Below, one piece after another: positions 53,702-62,596 of a stretch of DNA of 64,000 bases (its first letter is position 1; every line of letters starts with the position of its first letter). The DNA is taken from assembly GCF_014204325.1 (NCBI RefSeq), contig NZ_JACHKT010000013.1, forward strand, positions 1-64,000. Reading direction: 5' to 3'. Source of the DNA: Arcicella rosea. Lineage in GTDB: Bacteria > Bacteroidota > Bacteroidia > Cytophagales > Spirosomataceae. Position numbers and translations under genes: made by a program. Below the pieces are notes generated by a model. The model did not search any database. It was not told the DNA's origin and was given only the letters and a program-made list of their open reading frames with translations.

Positions 53702-56700
53702 TCAACCAACAGCATTTTTATTCAATGTTACATACTCAGATGGTGATACATTATACTTTGCTTTGAAGGCTCTGGCAAAGTAATTCGGATTAGAGAATCC
53801 AACAGAATAGGCAATTTGTGATATTTTCATATCATTCTTTTGCAAAAGCGAAAGTGCCTTTTTCAATTTCAACGACCTCACGTATTCAACGGGCGTTTCA
53901 CCAGTAAAGCTTAATACTTTTACATAAAGTGTTCCTCGACTCACAAACATGGCTTTGCTTAATTCCTCAATAGAAAGATTGGGATTTTCAATATGTTCTT
54001 CTACATAACGAGAAAACTTCAATAAAAACTTTTCATCTTCTGAAACTACTTCTGTTTCTGGCGTTTCAACCTGAATGTGCTTAGTATAAGTGTTTTTCAA
54101 CAAACTGTTCAAACTAAGCAAGTTTTCTATTTTGATACTTAATAAATGGAAACTGAATGGCTTAGTTAAATAATCACTTGCACCCGATTCTAATCCTTTT
54201 AGTTGGTCTGTTTCTTCCGATAAAACGGTCAGCATGATAACTGGAATATGTTTGGTTCGGTTATCATTTTTAATTTTCCGCACCATTTCTATTCCATCAA
54301 CACCAGGCATATTAACGTCACTAATAATTACTTGAGGATGGTTCGCCAAGGCTTTTTGCCATCCTTGTCTGCCATCCGAAGCTTCAATGATTTTATATTT
54401 TGTCTTCAAGCTTTCAACTAAATATGCTCTCAAATCGTCGTCATCATCCACAATCAGCACAACAGGCATCTCCATTTTTGGAGGCTCGTTTTTAGCAAAA
54501 TTTTCAATCGGATCCGATTCTTGCTGCGTTGCTATTTGAGCCGTCGCTTGTTGGAAGGTAGTCGGCAAAAGTGGTAATGAAATAATAAAAGCACTTCCTA
54601 CTCCTTCTTCACTTTCTACTTTTATCGTTCCTCCATGAAGTTTTACAAATTCTTGTGCAATCGACAAACCTATTCCACTTCCTTGATTTAAAATATCTGC
54701 ATTATTATTTACTTGAAAAAATCTTTCAAAAATCTTGTCTGTCATGTCACTTGGTAGCCCAATTCCTGTATCACGAAGAATTAATCTGACACCTGTTTCT
54801 CCATCACTAGCAATCTGGAAACTTACATTTCCACCATCATTCGTAAATTTTATGGCGTTTGAAAGTAAATTAATCAAAATTCTCTCTAATTTATCTTTGT
54901 CGAAAGTTGTAAGGTAATTACTGTAGGCACACACAAAATGTAGATTAATATTTTTTCTTACAGCTATATATTTAAAAGAATCTACTATTTCTTGGGCGAA
55001 GGTAACCAAATCACCTTCAGTTTTATGGAGCGTTAATTCATTCGCTTCAATTCTTCTAAAATCAAGTAATTGATTCACCAGATTCAAAAGTCTTTTGGCA
55101 TTTCTACTTATCAAATTGAGCATTTCTAGCTTTTCAGAACTATTTTCCTGAAACATCAGGTTTTCAATCGGATTCAATACAAGCGTTAACGGTGTTTTTA
55201 ACTCGTGGCTCAAATTGGTCAAAAACTTAACCTTTACTTTTTCAAGCTCAGTTTTTTGTTCTGCATCATGTCGTTCTTTTTCGATTAAATGCTTCATCTC
55301 TAAACGTTCCTGAGATCTGGTAAATTCATGCTTTAATTTTTGAATAGAACTTCTTCTTATCGCCCAAATAGCGAGAATAATCATTAAAAAATAACAGAAA
55401 TACGCATAATAAGTCCGCCAAAATGGAGGTTTCACAATAATAGTAATCACTTTTTCAGGTGTTTGCCAAGAACCGTCTTCGCTGTAAGCTTTAAGTCTAA
55501 ATGTGTATTCACCTGGGTCAAGATTGGTATAAACGGCTGTATTTGCTGTTCCTGCATGATTCCATTCTTTATCAAATCCTTCTAATTTATAAGAATATCT
55601 GTTTTCGTGAGGAACAGTATAATTCAATGCCATAAAATCTAACGAAAAGTTTTGTTTATAACTCAAAACCATTTCCTTGGCTATCGAAATATGTTCTGAT
55701 ATTTCGGCATTTTCAGCTGCATTAACCTGCTTATTGTTGATTTTCAGACTAGTAATTACCAGTGGCGGCACATTCTTTTTTTGAAAAATATTGGCTGCTT
55801 TAAAAAAGTTAAAACCATCTAAGCCACCAAAGAATAAGGTTCCGTCAGTAGTTCTCAAGCCTGAGCCAACGTTAAAAGTACTTTGCTGAACTCCGTTATA
55901 ATAAGTAAAATTTCTAAATACTTTTTTGAGCGGATCAAAAGAACTTATTCCCTTGTTTGTACTTATCCATATTTTTCCGTTTTCGTCTTCTAAGATTTTA
56001 TAAATTACATTATTTGATAATGAATAGTTTTCATCAAATCGTTCAAAAGAATTGGTACTGGTTTTATACAAACACAGTCCACCACCCGAAGAGCCAATCC
56101 AGATTCTACCTGCATGGTCGCAAAAAATACTGTGAATTTTGTCAATTGGAAGCCCACTATTGGCATGATTAAATACTTGAAAACGTTTTTTTGCTGGATA
56201 ATATACGGCTATGCCAGTACCGTTTGAAGCAATCCAGAAATTACCAGCTTTGTCTTGTTCGAGACTTGTAATGAAGCCATTCAGTGGAAATTTTTGTCCA
56301 GCAATCATTGGGAAAATTTTTTCGCCAGACTCTATTGTATTGCTTACTGGGTCGTATCGATGAACACCATTTCCATTTGTTCCCATCCATATTTTTCCAT
56401 CAGCACCTGTTTTAAAACAATTTACGGGACAATCCGCTACATCCGTTTTACTCTTAGGAATATAAAAATATTTAGAGGCACCAGTAGTCATGTTAATACT
56501 GTATAAACCAGCCTGATACGTCCCTAACCAGAGTGTGCCATTAGAAGATTCCAAAGAAATAACTGATGAAACATTTGCCCTTTGTTCTTTTAATCGATAA
56601 GGTTTTATTTGGCCAGTTTTGCGGTTAAACAAATTTAACCCTGTTCCTTCTGTTCCGATGAACACATCTCCAGAAGGATTTTCTGCAAATGCCATAACGG

Positions 56701-57793
56701 AACTGCCTGTCAAACCGTTCGGGTCGTAAAAATTATATTTTTTATGATTAAAAAAGGTCAAATTAGTATCATACTTATTTACGCCTCCTTGATGTACCGC
56801 AAACCAATAAATACCAGCATCGTCGATATAAATATCTCTAACCGAACGCCCACTAGTACTTGGCACAAATCCGTTTTGTTCTAACAGTGATGCCTTTACT
56901 TTTGTTGATTTCCCCGTTTGTGGATTAAAAATATCAAGGCTACCCTCTGAACCAACCCAAAGTTGACCTGCTTTATCGAACACTATTTTGTAGATGTGAT
57001 TATGAGACAGTGCATTGGTGTTATTTATATCAGATTTATAATTGATAAAACTAGCCTTTGTTACATCCATCACGTAGAGTCCGCCTTTGTTAGTACCAAT
57101 CCAAAGTTTACCTTTTTTGTCTTCGGCAATCGTATTAATCTGGTTGTTTGGAATAGTATCAGGGCGATTTGGGTCTTTTCCAAATCTAATAAATTGTCCA
57201 TTTTGATGATTGTAAAGGTGTAATCCGTTGTCAGTACCAACCCAAATATTATTACGACTATCCTCGAAAATACTGAGTACAGTATTCGAGTTTAACCTAG
57301 ATTTTGGAGTAGAATTAGCCTTAAAATCTTTGACCTTTTGCGTTAGAGGATCAAAAACAAACAATCCCGAGTAAGTACCCACCCAAATTTTTCCTGAGTG
57401 GTCAGCACATAAACTGATAATCCATCCAAACTTGGTAAAATCATAATTAATAAAAGAATCCAGATTCAGATTATATGCAGATAAAGTAAAATTGGTTGCT
57501 AGCCAAATATTCCCTAATTTATCTTGTGTCATCGCTGTTACTGACCCTCTTCCGATACTGGTGCTATCATTATCTTTATGGTGATAGGCAACAAAGTTTT
57601 GTCCATCAAATCTGTTAAGTCCATCTTCTGTTCCAAACCACATAAAGCCATTTTTGTCTTTAATAATGGCATTAATAGAATTTGAGGTCAGCCCGTTTTT
57701 ACTACTGAAATTAATGAATTTATATTCTTTTTGTTGCCCATCAATATAGTGAGCAACTAAACAAAAGATGACTAAAAAGTAAAGCTTTTTCAT
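53702..57793 (-). CDS. Hybrid two-component system regulator (HTCS) of PUL 2
   Basis: This 1363-residue HTCS has a signal peptide (MKKLYFLVIFCLVAHYIDG). It shows the same order as HTCS 1: two periplasmic propellers of about 14 repeats (NGFMWFGTEDGLNRFDG, IWVGTYSGLFVFD and others), Y_Y_Y (EYTFRLKAYSEDG), one membrane helix (YYAYFCYFLMIILAIWAI), HisKA (NLSHELKTPLTL), HATPase (RDTGIGLPS, GSGIGLSI), receiver (LIVDDDDDLRAYLVES, SDVNMPGVDG) and AraC HTH (IAYSVGFSNPNYFARAFKAKYNVSPSEY). Most blocks match HTCS 1 closely, so the pair arose by duplication. The upstream TTG extension by 22 codons is rejected because the signal peptide starts here. By position it controls the SusC-SusD-SGBP-GH10 operon and perhaps GH115/GH30. 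Confidence 0.95.
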   Translation of the reverse strand: MKKLYFLVIFCLVAHYIDGQQKEYKFINFSSKNGLTSNSINAIIKDKNGFMWFGTEDGLNRFDGQNFVAYHHKDNDSTSIGRGSVTAMTQDKLGNIWLATNFTLSAYNLNLDSFINYDFTKFGWIISLCADHSGKIWVGTYSGLFVFDPLTQKVKDFKANSTPKSRLNSNTVLSIFEDSRNNIWVGTDNGLHLYNHQNGQFIRFGKDPNRPDTIPNNQINTIAEDKKGKLWIGTNKGGLYVMDVTKASFINYKSDINNTNALSHNHIYKIVFDKAGQLWVGSEGSLDIFNPQTGKSTKVKASLLEQNGFVPSTSGRSVRDIYIDDAGIYWFAVHQGGVNKYDTNLTFFNHKKYNFYDPNGLTGSSVMAFAENPSGDVFIGTEGTGLNLFNRKTGQIKPYRLKEQRANVSSVISLESSNGTLWLGTYQAGLYSINMTTGASKYFYIPKSKTDVADCPVNCFKTGADGKIWMGTNGNGVHRYDPVSNTIESGEKIFPMIAGQKFPLNGFITSLEQDKAGNFWIASNGTGIAVYYPAKKRFQVFNHANSGLPIDKIHSIFCDHAGRIWIGSSGGGLCLYKTSTNSFERFDENYSLSNNVIYKILEDENGKIWISTNKGISSFDPLKKVFRNFTYYNGVQQSTFNVGSGLRTTDGTLFFGGLDGFNFFKAANIFQKKNVPPLVITSLKINNKQVNAAENAEISEHISIAKEMVLSYKQNFSLDFMALNYTVPHENRYSYKLEGFDKEWNHAGTANTAVYTNLDPGEYTFRLKAYSEDGSWQTPEKVITIIVKPPFWRTYYAYFCYFLMIILAIWAIRRSSIQKLKHEFTRSQERLEMKHLIEKERHDAEQKTELEKVKVKFLTNLSHELKTPLTLVLNPIENLMFQENSSEKLEMLNLISRNAKRLLNLVNQLLDFRRIEANELTLHKTEGDLVTFAQEIVDSFKYIAVRKNINLHFVCAYSNYLTTFDKDKLERILINLLSNAIKFTNDGGNVSFQIASDGETGVRLILRDTGIGLPSDMTDKIFERFFQVNNNADILNQGSGIGLSIAQEFVKLHGGTIKVESEEGVGSAFIISLPLLPTTFQQATAQIATQQESDPIENFAKNEPPKMEMPVVLIVDDDDDLRAYLVESLKTKYKIIEASDGRQGWQKALANHPQVIISDVNMPGVDGIEMVRKIKNDNRTKHIPVIMLTVLSEETDQLKGLESGASDYLTKPFSFHLLSIKIENLLSLNSLLKNTYTKHIQVETPETEVVSEDEKFLLKFSRYVEEHIENPNLSIEELSKAMFVSRGTLYVKVLSFTGETPVEYVRSLKLKKALSLLQKNDMKISQIAYSVGFSNPNYFARAFKAKYNVSPSEYVTLNKNAVG

Positions 57794-57913
57794 TTTCCTA
57801 GACTTTAACCTAACAACTATCGGTTCGACGCTCCAAATTATCGTCATTCCCCAACCCAAACTGATTATGCTTTAGAGCAAATTTGTAAAACTTTAAAAGT
57901 TACTTCTAAAAGC

Positions 57914-57921
57914 CAAAAATA
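57914..57921 (-). promoter_or_regulatory. Possible -7 box (TATTTTTG) for HTCS 2
   Basis: The minus-strand match to TAnnTTTG is about 120 bases before the HTCS ATG. A TTTG at 57945-57948 gives a 23-base spacer, a little long. Confidence 0.3.
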
Positions 57922-57992
57922 TCTTTATTCTTCAATATTTGTATCAAAGTAGTTTTTGTACTTAAATCTACTTTAACCCTTTTATTGAAGCA

Positions 57993-58023
57993 AATCCCCC
58001 ATCATCGTTAGATGTGGGGGATT
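57993..58023 (-). terminator. G/C-rich hairpin downstream of GH10
   Basis: AATCCCCC and GGGGGATT form an 8-bp G/C-rich stem, with extra inner pairing across a 2-base bulge, 33 bases after the GH10 stop. The T-run is poor. The 263-base gap to HTCS 2 has no other strong signal. Confidence 0.5.
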
Positions 58024-58056
58024 GCAAACTCACGTGATGATTTTTTGCCAAAAATG

Positions 58057-59739
58057 CTATTTCATATTTGCTTTAATAGATTCTGCTACATACGAATATG
58101 CCATTTTTCTTACATATTGTTGAGTCCAAAGTCCAATTGGATCATCAGCTCTCCAACTTGAATTAGCTGGACTATCTAACGGACTCCATAAAGTGATACC
58201 ATATCTTTGTGGAGCAGGAATTAGCTCAAAATATTTATCAATAACATATTTATACATCTCAGCTTGTTCCTTATACTGTGCTTGAGTAGCACTTGCTGTT
58301 TTTACGCCACCTAAACCAATATCCAATTCCGAAATTTTAATCAATTTACCAGTAGCAGCTAATAACTTAAACATATCTGCAATCTTGGTTTTATCAGACT
58401 TAATGTCGATGTGCATTTGTGTTCCAATACCATCAACCTTCACTCCTTTTCCTTCGATATAGTTTGTGTAGGCAATAAGTCCACGACATTTATCCAGACT
58501 GTATTCTAGATTATAATCATTAATGAAAAGGATGTCTCCAGCATTACCATATTTTCTAGCTAACTTAAAAGCAGTTACACCATAATCTTTACCCATGTAG
58601 TCTTGCCAGTAGAATTCATCACCAGCTGTTGTTCTACCTACTCCTGTTTTTAATTCGTAAGGTTTGCCATCGTCCATTGGTTCGTTTACAACATCCCATG
58701 CTTTTACATAAGGTTTGCTTACGTTCATCATTCCAGCCATCCACTTGTCTAAAGCACTGGTAATGAGGGTGTTCTTTTGCTCTACAGTTTTTTCTTTTGT
58801 TTGGATGCTACCCGTAGCATTGTACTTTGTTAAAGTAACATTATCAAAATAAAAGTTAGTAGCAGTTTTACCAAGATTAAAAGCAATTGCCCCACAAGTA
58901 GCCATATCAGCGGTAACTGTAATTTCTCTGGTATAGGTAGTCCAAGTTGGAGTAGCTGAAAGAGCTCCAAAAAAGTCCCAGTGTTTGTATGCGCCAGGAG
59001 TTACGTGTGCTTGGGTTGGATATGTTGCGGGAACATCTGCTCTTATATCCATTTTAAGGGTATATTTTTCACCTACCACAGCAGCAGGAGAAAATTTCAC
59101 GAAAAATTGAGCTTCCCAATCATTAGTACGAACACTTGCATTGGTAATTTTCAATGCTCTACCAACTCCGTTAGCACCCCCGCCAGCAGCAGTATAAGAG
59201 ATTACAGCATTCGCATTGCTTTGGAAATTAGCAGCAGCGTCTGTTTCAAAATCAGCGGCAGTAATCAAGTCCCAACCTGGTCCAGTTGATGATAAAACAT
59301 CGGGTGCAATTACTTTTTTCAAATAAGTAGCATTCTGATTAGCATGCCAACATAAAGTATGGCCATACACTGAAATATTATTTTCTTTGGCTGCTGCTAA
59401 TAATTTACCAACGTTATCTAACGCAAGGCTACCATCTGCTTGTACTATTGCACCATGCTTCATTTCGTAGCCTAAGGCTATTTCATCGAAGTTTTTGTTG
59501 GCTAATCTGTACATTACTCCCCTATTAACATAATCATTAAGTGACAAAGCAACACCTAATTTAAAATTTGGATGAGCCGTACGATTAATATAGGATTTTA
59601 ATGCTGGGTAAGCATCTATATCCTCCTGAAGAGCAACACTTTCAGGTTTTAGCACATCAAATTCCAGCGGTTCGTATGCAGTACACGAAGTCGCCAAAAC
59701 AGTGGTCAGGCCAAGTGCAATTTTATATAATTTGTTCAT
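58057..59739 (-). CDS. GH10 endo-1,4-beta-xylanase lipoprotein with carbohydrate-binding insert
   Basis: A 560-residue lipoprotein (Cys19 in VLATSCTAYEP). The GH10 barrel is split. Residues 45-150 carry the first strands (KLGVALSLNDY, VYGHTLCWHANQ). Residues 155-305 are an inserted CBM4_9/CBM22-like beta-sandwich (AVISYTAAGGGANGVGRAL ... TNFYFDNVTLTKY). The barrel resumes at 310 with the acid/base Glu353 (AWDVVNEPMDD) and nucleophile Glu471 (LIKISELDIG). GH10 cuts the xylan backbone. Insertion of a CBM in the barrel is the pattern of Bacteroidota surface xylanases such as Prevotella/Bacteroides Xyn10. It is the last gene of the SusC-SusD-SGBP-GH10 unit, a core Bacteroidota xylan-utilisation arrangement. 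Confidence 0.95.
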   Translation of the reverse strand: MNKLYKIALGLTTVLATSCTAYEPLEFDVLKPESVALQEDIDAYPALKSYINRTAHPNFKLGVALSLNDYVNRGVMYRLANKNFDEIALGYEMKHGAIVQADGSLALDNVGKLLAAAKENNISVYGHTLCWHANQNATYLKKVIAPDVLSSTGPGWDLITAADFETDAAANFQSNANAVISYTAAGGGANGVGRALKITNASVRTNDWEAQFFVKFSPAAVVGEKYTLKMDIRADVPATYPTQAHVTPGAYKHWDFFGALSATPTWTTYTREITVTADMATCGAIAFNLGKTATNFYFDNVTLTKYNATGSIQTKEKTVEQKNTLITSALDKWMAGMMNVSKPYVKAWDVVNEPMDDGKPYELKTGVGRTTAGDEFYWQDYMGKDYGVTAFKLARKYGNAGDILFINDYNLEYSLDKCRGLIAYTNYIEGKGVKVDGIGTQMHIDIKSDKTKIADMFKLLAATGKLIKISELDIGLGGVKTASATQAQYKEQAEMYKYVIDKYFELIPAPQRYGITLWSPLDSPANSSWRADDPIGLWTQQYVRKMAYSYVAESIKANMK

Positions 59740-59773
59740 ACAATTTAAAGATTATAAGTATTTAATTTACTGA

Positions 59774-60730
59774 TTACTTTGCAATTGGAGTAAACGTTTC
59801 AAATGTTACAGCACGGTCACGCATTACAAGTGTATCACTTGAGGAAACATTAATACCTGAAAGATTGATATCATATTTTAGATAAAGAGCATCTCTATCT
59901 TTATTTCCCCAGCTTTTTTTCTCGCCTTTTTTAACGAATGCTCCGCTACCAGTTGCCGTATATCCGCTTGTTCCTGAAGAGATTGTACATCTTCCACCTT
60001 CGTCAAATCTTAAAGTAAGCGTTATAGAAAGGTTTCTACCATCTTTGTCTTTTACAGTAATGGGAAAATTCAATTCATTCAAAGATTTGGTTGACAACTT
60101 ATTGATTTCATCCTGTTCAACATACTGTGCATGACGAACAATTGTTTGATTAACTGCACCAGTCACAACATCTCTTCCACGTCTCAAATAATTTCCGTGC
60201 CAAGGGTTAACATATTTAACTGCATAAAGAATAAAATGCTTACCATTCAGAATTGAGTCTGCACCTGTTACACCTGTCATTTTTAAAGGAATTACATAAG
60301 TGTTCTTGATTGCTTTGGTATCTGCGAAGAATGCATCTGTAAGCTGCACGTCAACACCACCCGCAAGCGTACCATTCGGAATTGCAATTTTATCTGATGC
60401 CAATGTATAGTATTCTCTTGGCATGGCAAGTACTTCATTACCGGCACTGAATAACAAACCATTACCAAGCAAAGAGTTATCTACTTCTACTTTGATAGAT
60501 ACGTTATTTTTACTTTCGTACACACCACCAGTTGCTGCATAGATTTGACATTTTTTAGCATTGTCTAAATCAGTATTCACAAAAGCATCTTCCCCTAGCG
60601 TAATTGTTCTAACAGGATACTGATAGGCAAAATACACTGTCTGGTATTTGAAATCAGGAAATACTGCTTCTTGGTTACAGGAAATAAGCCCTACAAGGGT
60701 TATCGCCAATATTAAAACCACTTTTTTCAT
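59774..60730 (-). CDS. Surface glycan-binding lipoprotein (DUF1735/DUF5627-like)
   Basis: The 318-residue lipoprotein has Cys18 in LVGLISCNQEAVFPDF. The N-terminal part (YQTVYFAYQYPVRTITLGED ... YYTLASDKIAIPNGTLAGGVDVQL) is DUF1735-like, a BACON-adjacent beta-sandwich common after SusD genes. The C-terminal part (NPWHGNYLRRGRDVVTGAVN ... EGGRCTISSGTSGYTATGSGAFV) fits DUF5627. In xylan loci this position encodes surface glycan-binding proteins that hold the polymer near SusCD and the GH10 enzyme. Exact domain names are from memory and should be confirmed. It lies 35 bases after SusD and 35 before GH10. Confidence 0.8.
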   Translation of the reverse strand: MKKVVLILAITLVGLISCNQEAVFPDFKYQTVYFAYQYPVRTITLGEDAFVNTDLDNAKKCQIYAATGGVYESKNNVSIKVEVDNSLLGNGLLFSAGNEVLAMPREYYTLASDKIAIPNGTLAGGVDVQLTDAFFADTKAIKNTYVIPLKMTGVTGADSILNGKHFILYAVKYVNPWHGNYLRRGRDVVTGAVNQTIVRHAQYVEQDEINKLSTKSLNELNFPITVKDKDGRNLSITLTLRFDEGGRCTISSGTSGYTATGSGAFVKKGEKKSWGNKDRDALYLKYDINLSGINVSSSDTLVMRDRAVTFETFTPIAK

Positions 60731-60764
60731 ATATAATATTTTTTAATAGAATTTTGATAAGAAA

Positions 60765-62567
60765 TTAGTTCCATCCTTGGTTTTGCTCTAACGCTGAATA
60801 TTTCAATATTTCAGAGTATGGAATTGGTCCATATTTCATAAAGTTTTGATATACCCTTGTTTCAACCGAAGGAATAATTGTGTAAACATTACCACTACGA
60901 ATACTTACACCTTTTGCACCCTCTGTCAAATCACTATTCCAACGACGTAAATCCCAGAATCTGAAACCTTCAAAACATAATTCTAAACGTCTTTCGTTAC
61001 GGATTAATGCACGCATCGTTTCTTTGCTATTTTTTGCTGATTCAAGATATTCATCGTTGTTGGTCAAACCAATTCCTGCTCTTCTACGAATAGCTCTAAT
61101 CACGTCGTATGCTGAATAAGAATTACCTCCAGTAGCCGTTGGTCCGTTTGCTTCGTTGGCTGCTTCTGCATAATTTAAGGCAATTTCTGTGTAACGAATA
61201 TGTGGCTTATAATGACGCTGATTCGTTGCCGATGTTGGATTTAAGTTAACATCTTGGCGTAACAATTTTCTCAAATAATACCCTGTTCTTGTAGATGTTG
61301 CAGCAATTGTCAAACCATCGTTAGTTGGGCTATCAGCAGCAGTGTTTATTGCTGTGTTGTTTACACCTGAAGTTTGTCCATTTACTAAAATAAACATTCT
61401 CAAACGAGGGTCACGATTAGTGTATGGATTATTGGCAACATATCCACTTTTTGGGTCATTGATAGGATAACCATTCAACATGGGAAACGCATCTACCAAA
61501 TTTTGGGTTGGGTTAATTCTACCGTTTCCAAATAATGTTGGAGGAAAGTTGGCCGTTTCCAAATCTCTGTTTTCATTCCAGTTATTACGCCACAATACTT
61601 CTGGAGGATTGGCACCATCTTTCAATGTTCCAATTTCTGCCACATTGGAATACCAAGTTAACCCACTCGCAGCATTCGCTACAATGGCACTTAGCCCTCC
61701 ATTTAGATTGAGTACCTCTGATGAATACTTGGCTGCATCAGTCCATTTATTCACATTACCACCATTAAAAGCTGGACTTGCAGCCAAAAGTGCTGCCTTC
61801 GAGCGGATTGCTTTGATGATGCGTCCTGCTATTAGTCCACTGAAAGTTATTCCAAAAGCACGGTTATATTGTTCAACAGTAACTTTACCATACTTAGCTG
61901 GAATCAGATTTTCTTGTCCTGATGCAAGATTGATGTAATCCAAAGGAAGTTTGGCTTCTGCACTATCCAAATCTTGATAAATTTGTTTCATGCAATCATC
62001 AAATGATGCACGTGGCAAATTATAATTATCATTAGTAGTTTGTGCTTTATTCAAGATAGGTACTCCCAACATCATCCCATTTTTACCAACACCGCCATGC
62101 GACTGAAGTAAATGATACAAAAACAAGGCTCTTAAACCGTAAGCTTCTCCTTTAATACGAGTTCCAAACAATTTACTTGCACCAGCATCAGCAACCCATT
62201 GAACTTTATCAACTTCTCCTAACATCAAGTTTACGTATTGGATTCCTGTGAAGCAGTTTGTCCATTGGTCTGCTGGGTTGTTAGCGGGTGTCCACTGACC
62301 AGTAGCGATTCTCAAATAACCATTGTTTTGATCATTGGTCACAGCATCATCAGTTGCGACATCATTAAATGACCAGAAGTTTGTTGGAATTCTATTGTAT
62401 CCGTTCATTAAAATACCATAAGGGAAACGTGCATCATTGGGTAAATATGCCGTTGCTTCCAATTGTCTGTTATTTTCTTGAGCTGGTTCGATGAGGTCTT
62501 GGCATCCACTGAGGAAGACCGAGACTGACACCAACATTACCAATATTCCTTTTATTTTATTTGACAT
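60765..62567 (-). CDS. SusD/RagB-family outer-membrane nutrient-binding lipoprotein (PUL 2)
   Basis: This 600-residue lipoprotein opens with MSNKIKGILVMLVSVSVFLS and has a lipid-modified Cys at LSGCQDL. The SusD helical scaffold (RIKGEAYGLRALFLYHLLQSHGG) and the C-terminal blocks (YTEIALNYAEAANEANG, LIRNERRLELCFEGFRFWDLRRW, YGPIPYSEILKY, LEQNQGWN) are all present. It shares only fold-level similarity with the PUL 1 SusD and is larger. It pairs with the SusC encoded just upstream. A possible upstream ATG six codons earlier (62585) is less likely. Confidence 0.94.
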   Translation of the reverse strand: MSNKIKGILVMLVSVSVFLSGCQDLIEPAQENNRQLEATAYLPNDARFPYGILMNGYNRIPTNFWSFNDVATDDAVTNDQNNGYLRIATGQWTPANNPADQWTNCFTGIQYVNLMLGEVDKVQWVADAGASKLFGTRIKGEAYGLRALFLYHLLQSHGGVGKNGMMLGVPILNKAQTTNDNYNLPRASFDDCMKQIYQDLDSAEAKLPLDYINLASGQENLIPAKYGKVTVEQYNRAFGITFSGLIAGRIIKAIRSKAALLAASPAFNGGNVNKWTDAAKYSSEVLNLNGGLSAIVANAASGLTWYSNVAEIGTLKDGANPPEVLWRNNWNENRDLETANFPPTLFGNGRINPTQNLVDAFPMLNGYPINDPKSGYVANNPYTNRDPRLRMFILVNGQTSGVNNTAINTAADSPTNDGLTIAATSTRTGYYLRKLLRQDVNLNPTSATNQRHYKPHIRYTEIALNYAEAANEANGPTATGGNSYSAYDVIRAIRRRAGIGLTNNDEYLESAKNSKETMRALIRNERRLELCFEGFRFWDLRRWNSDLTEGAKGVSIRSGNVYTIIPSVETRVYQNFMKYGPIPYSEILKYSALEQNQGWN

Positions 62568-62596
62568 GATATAATATTTCGACATTAATTTAAAAT

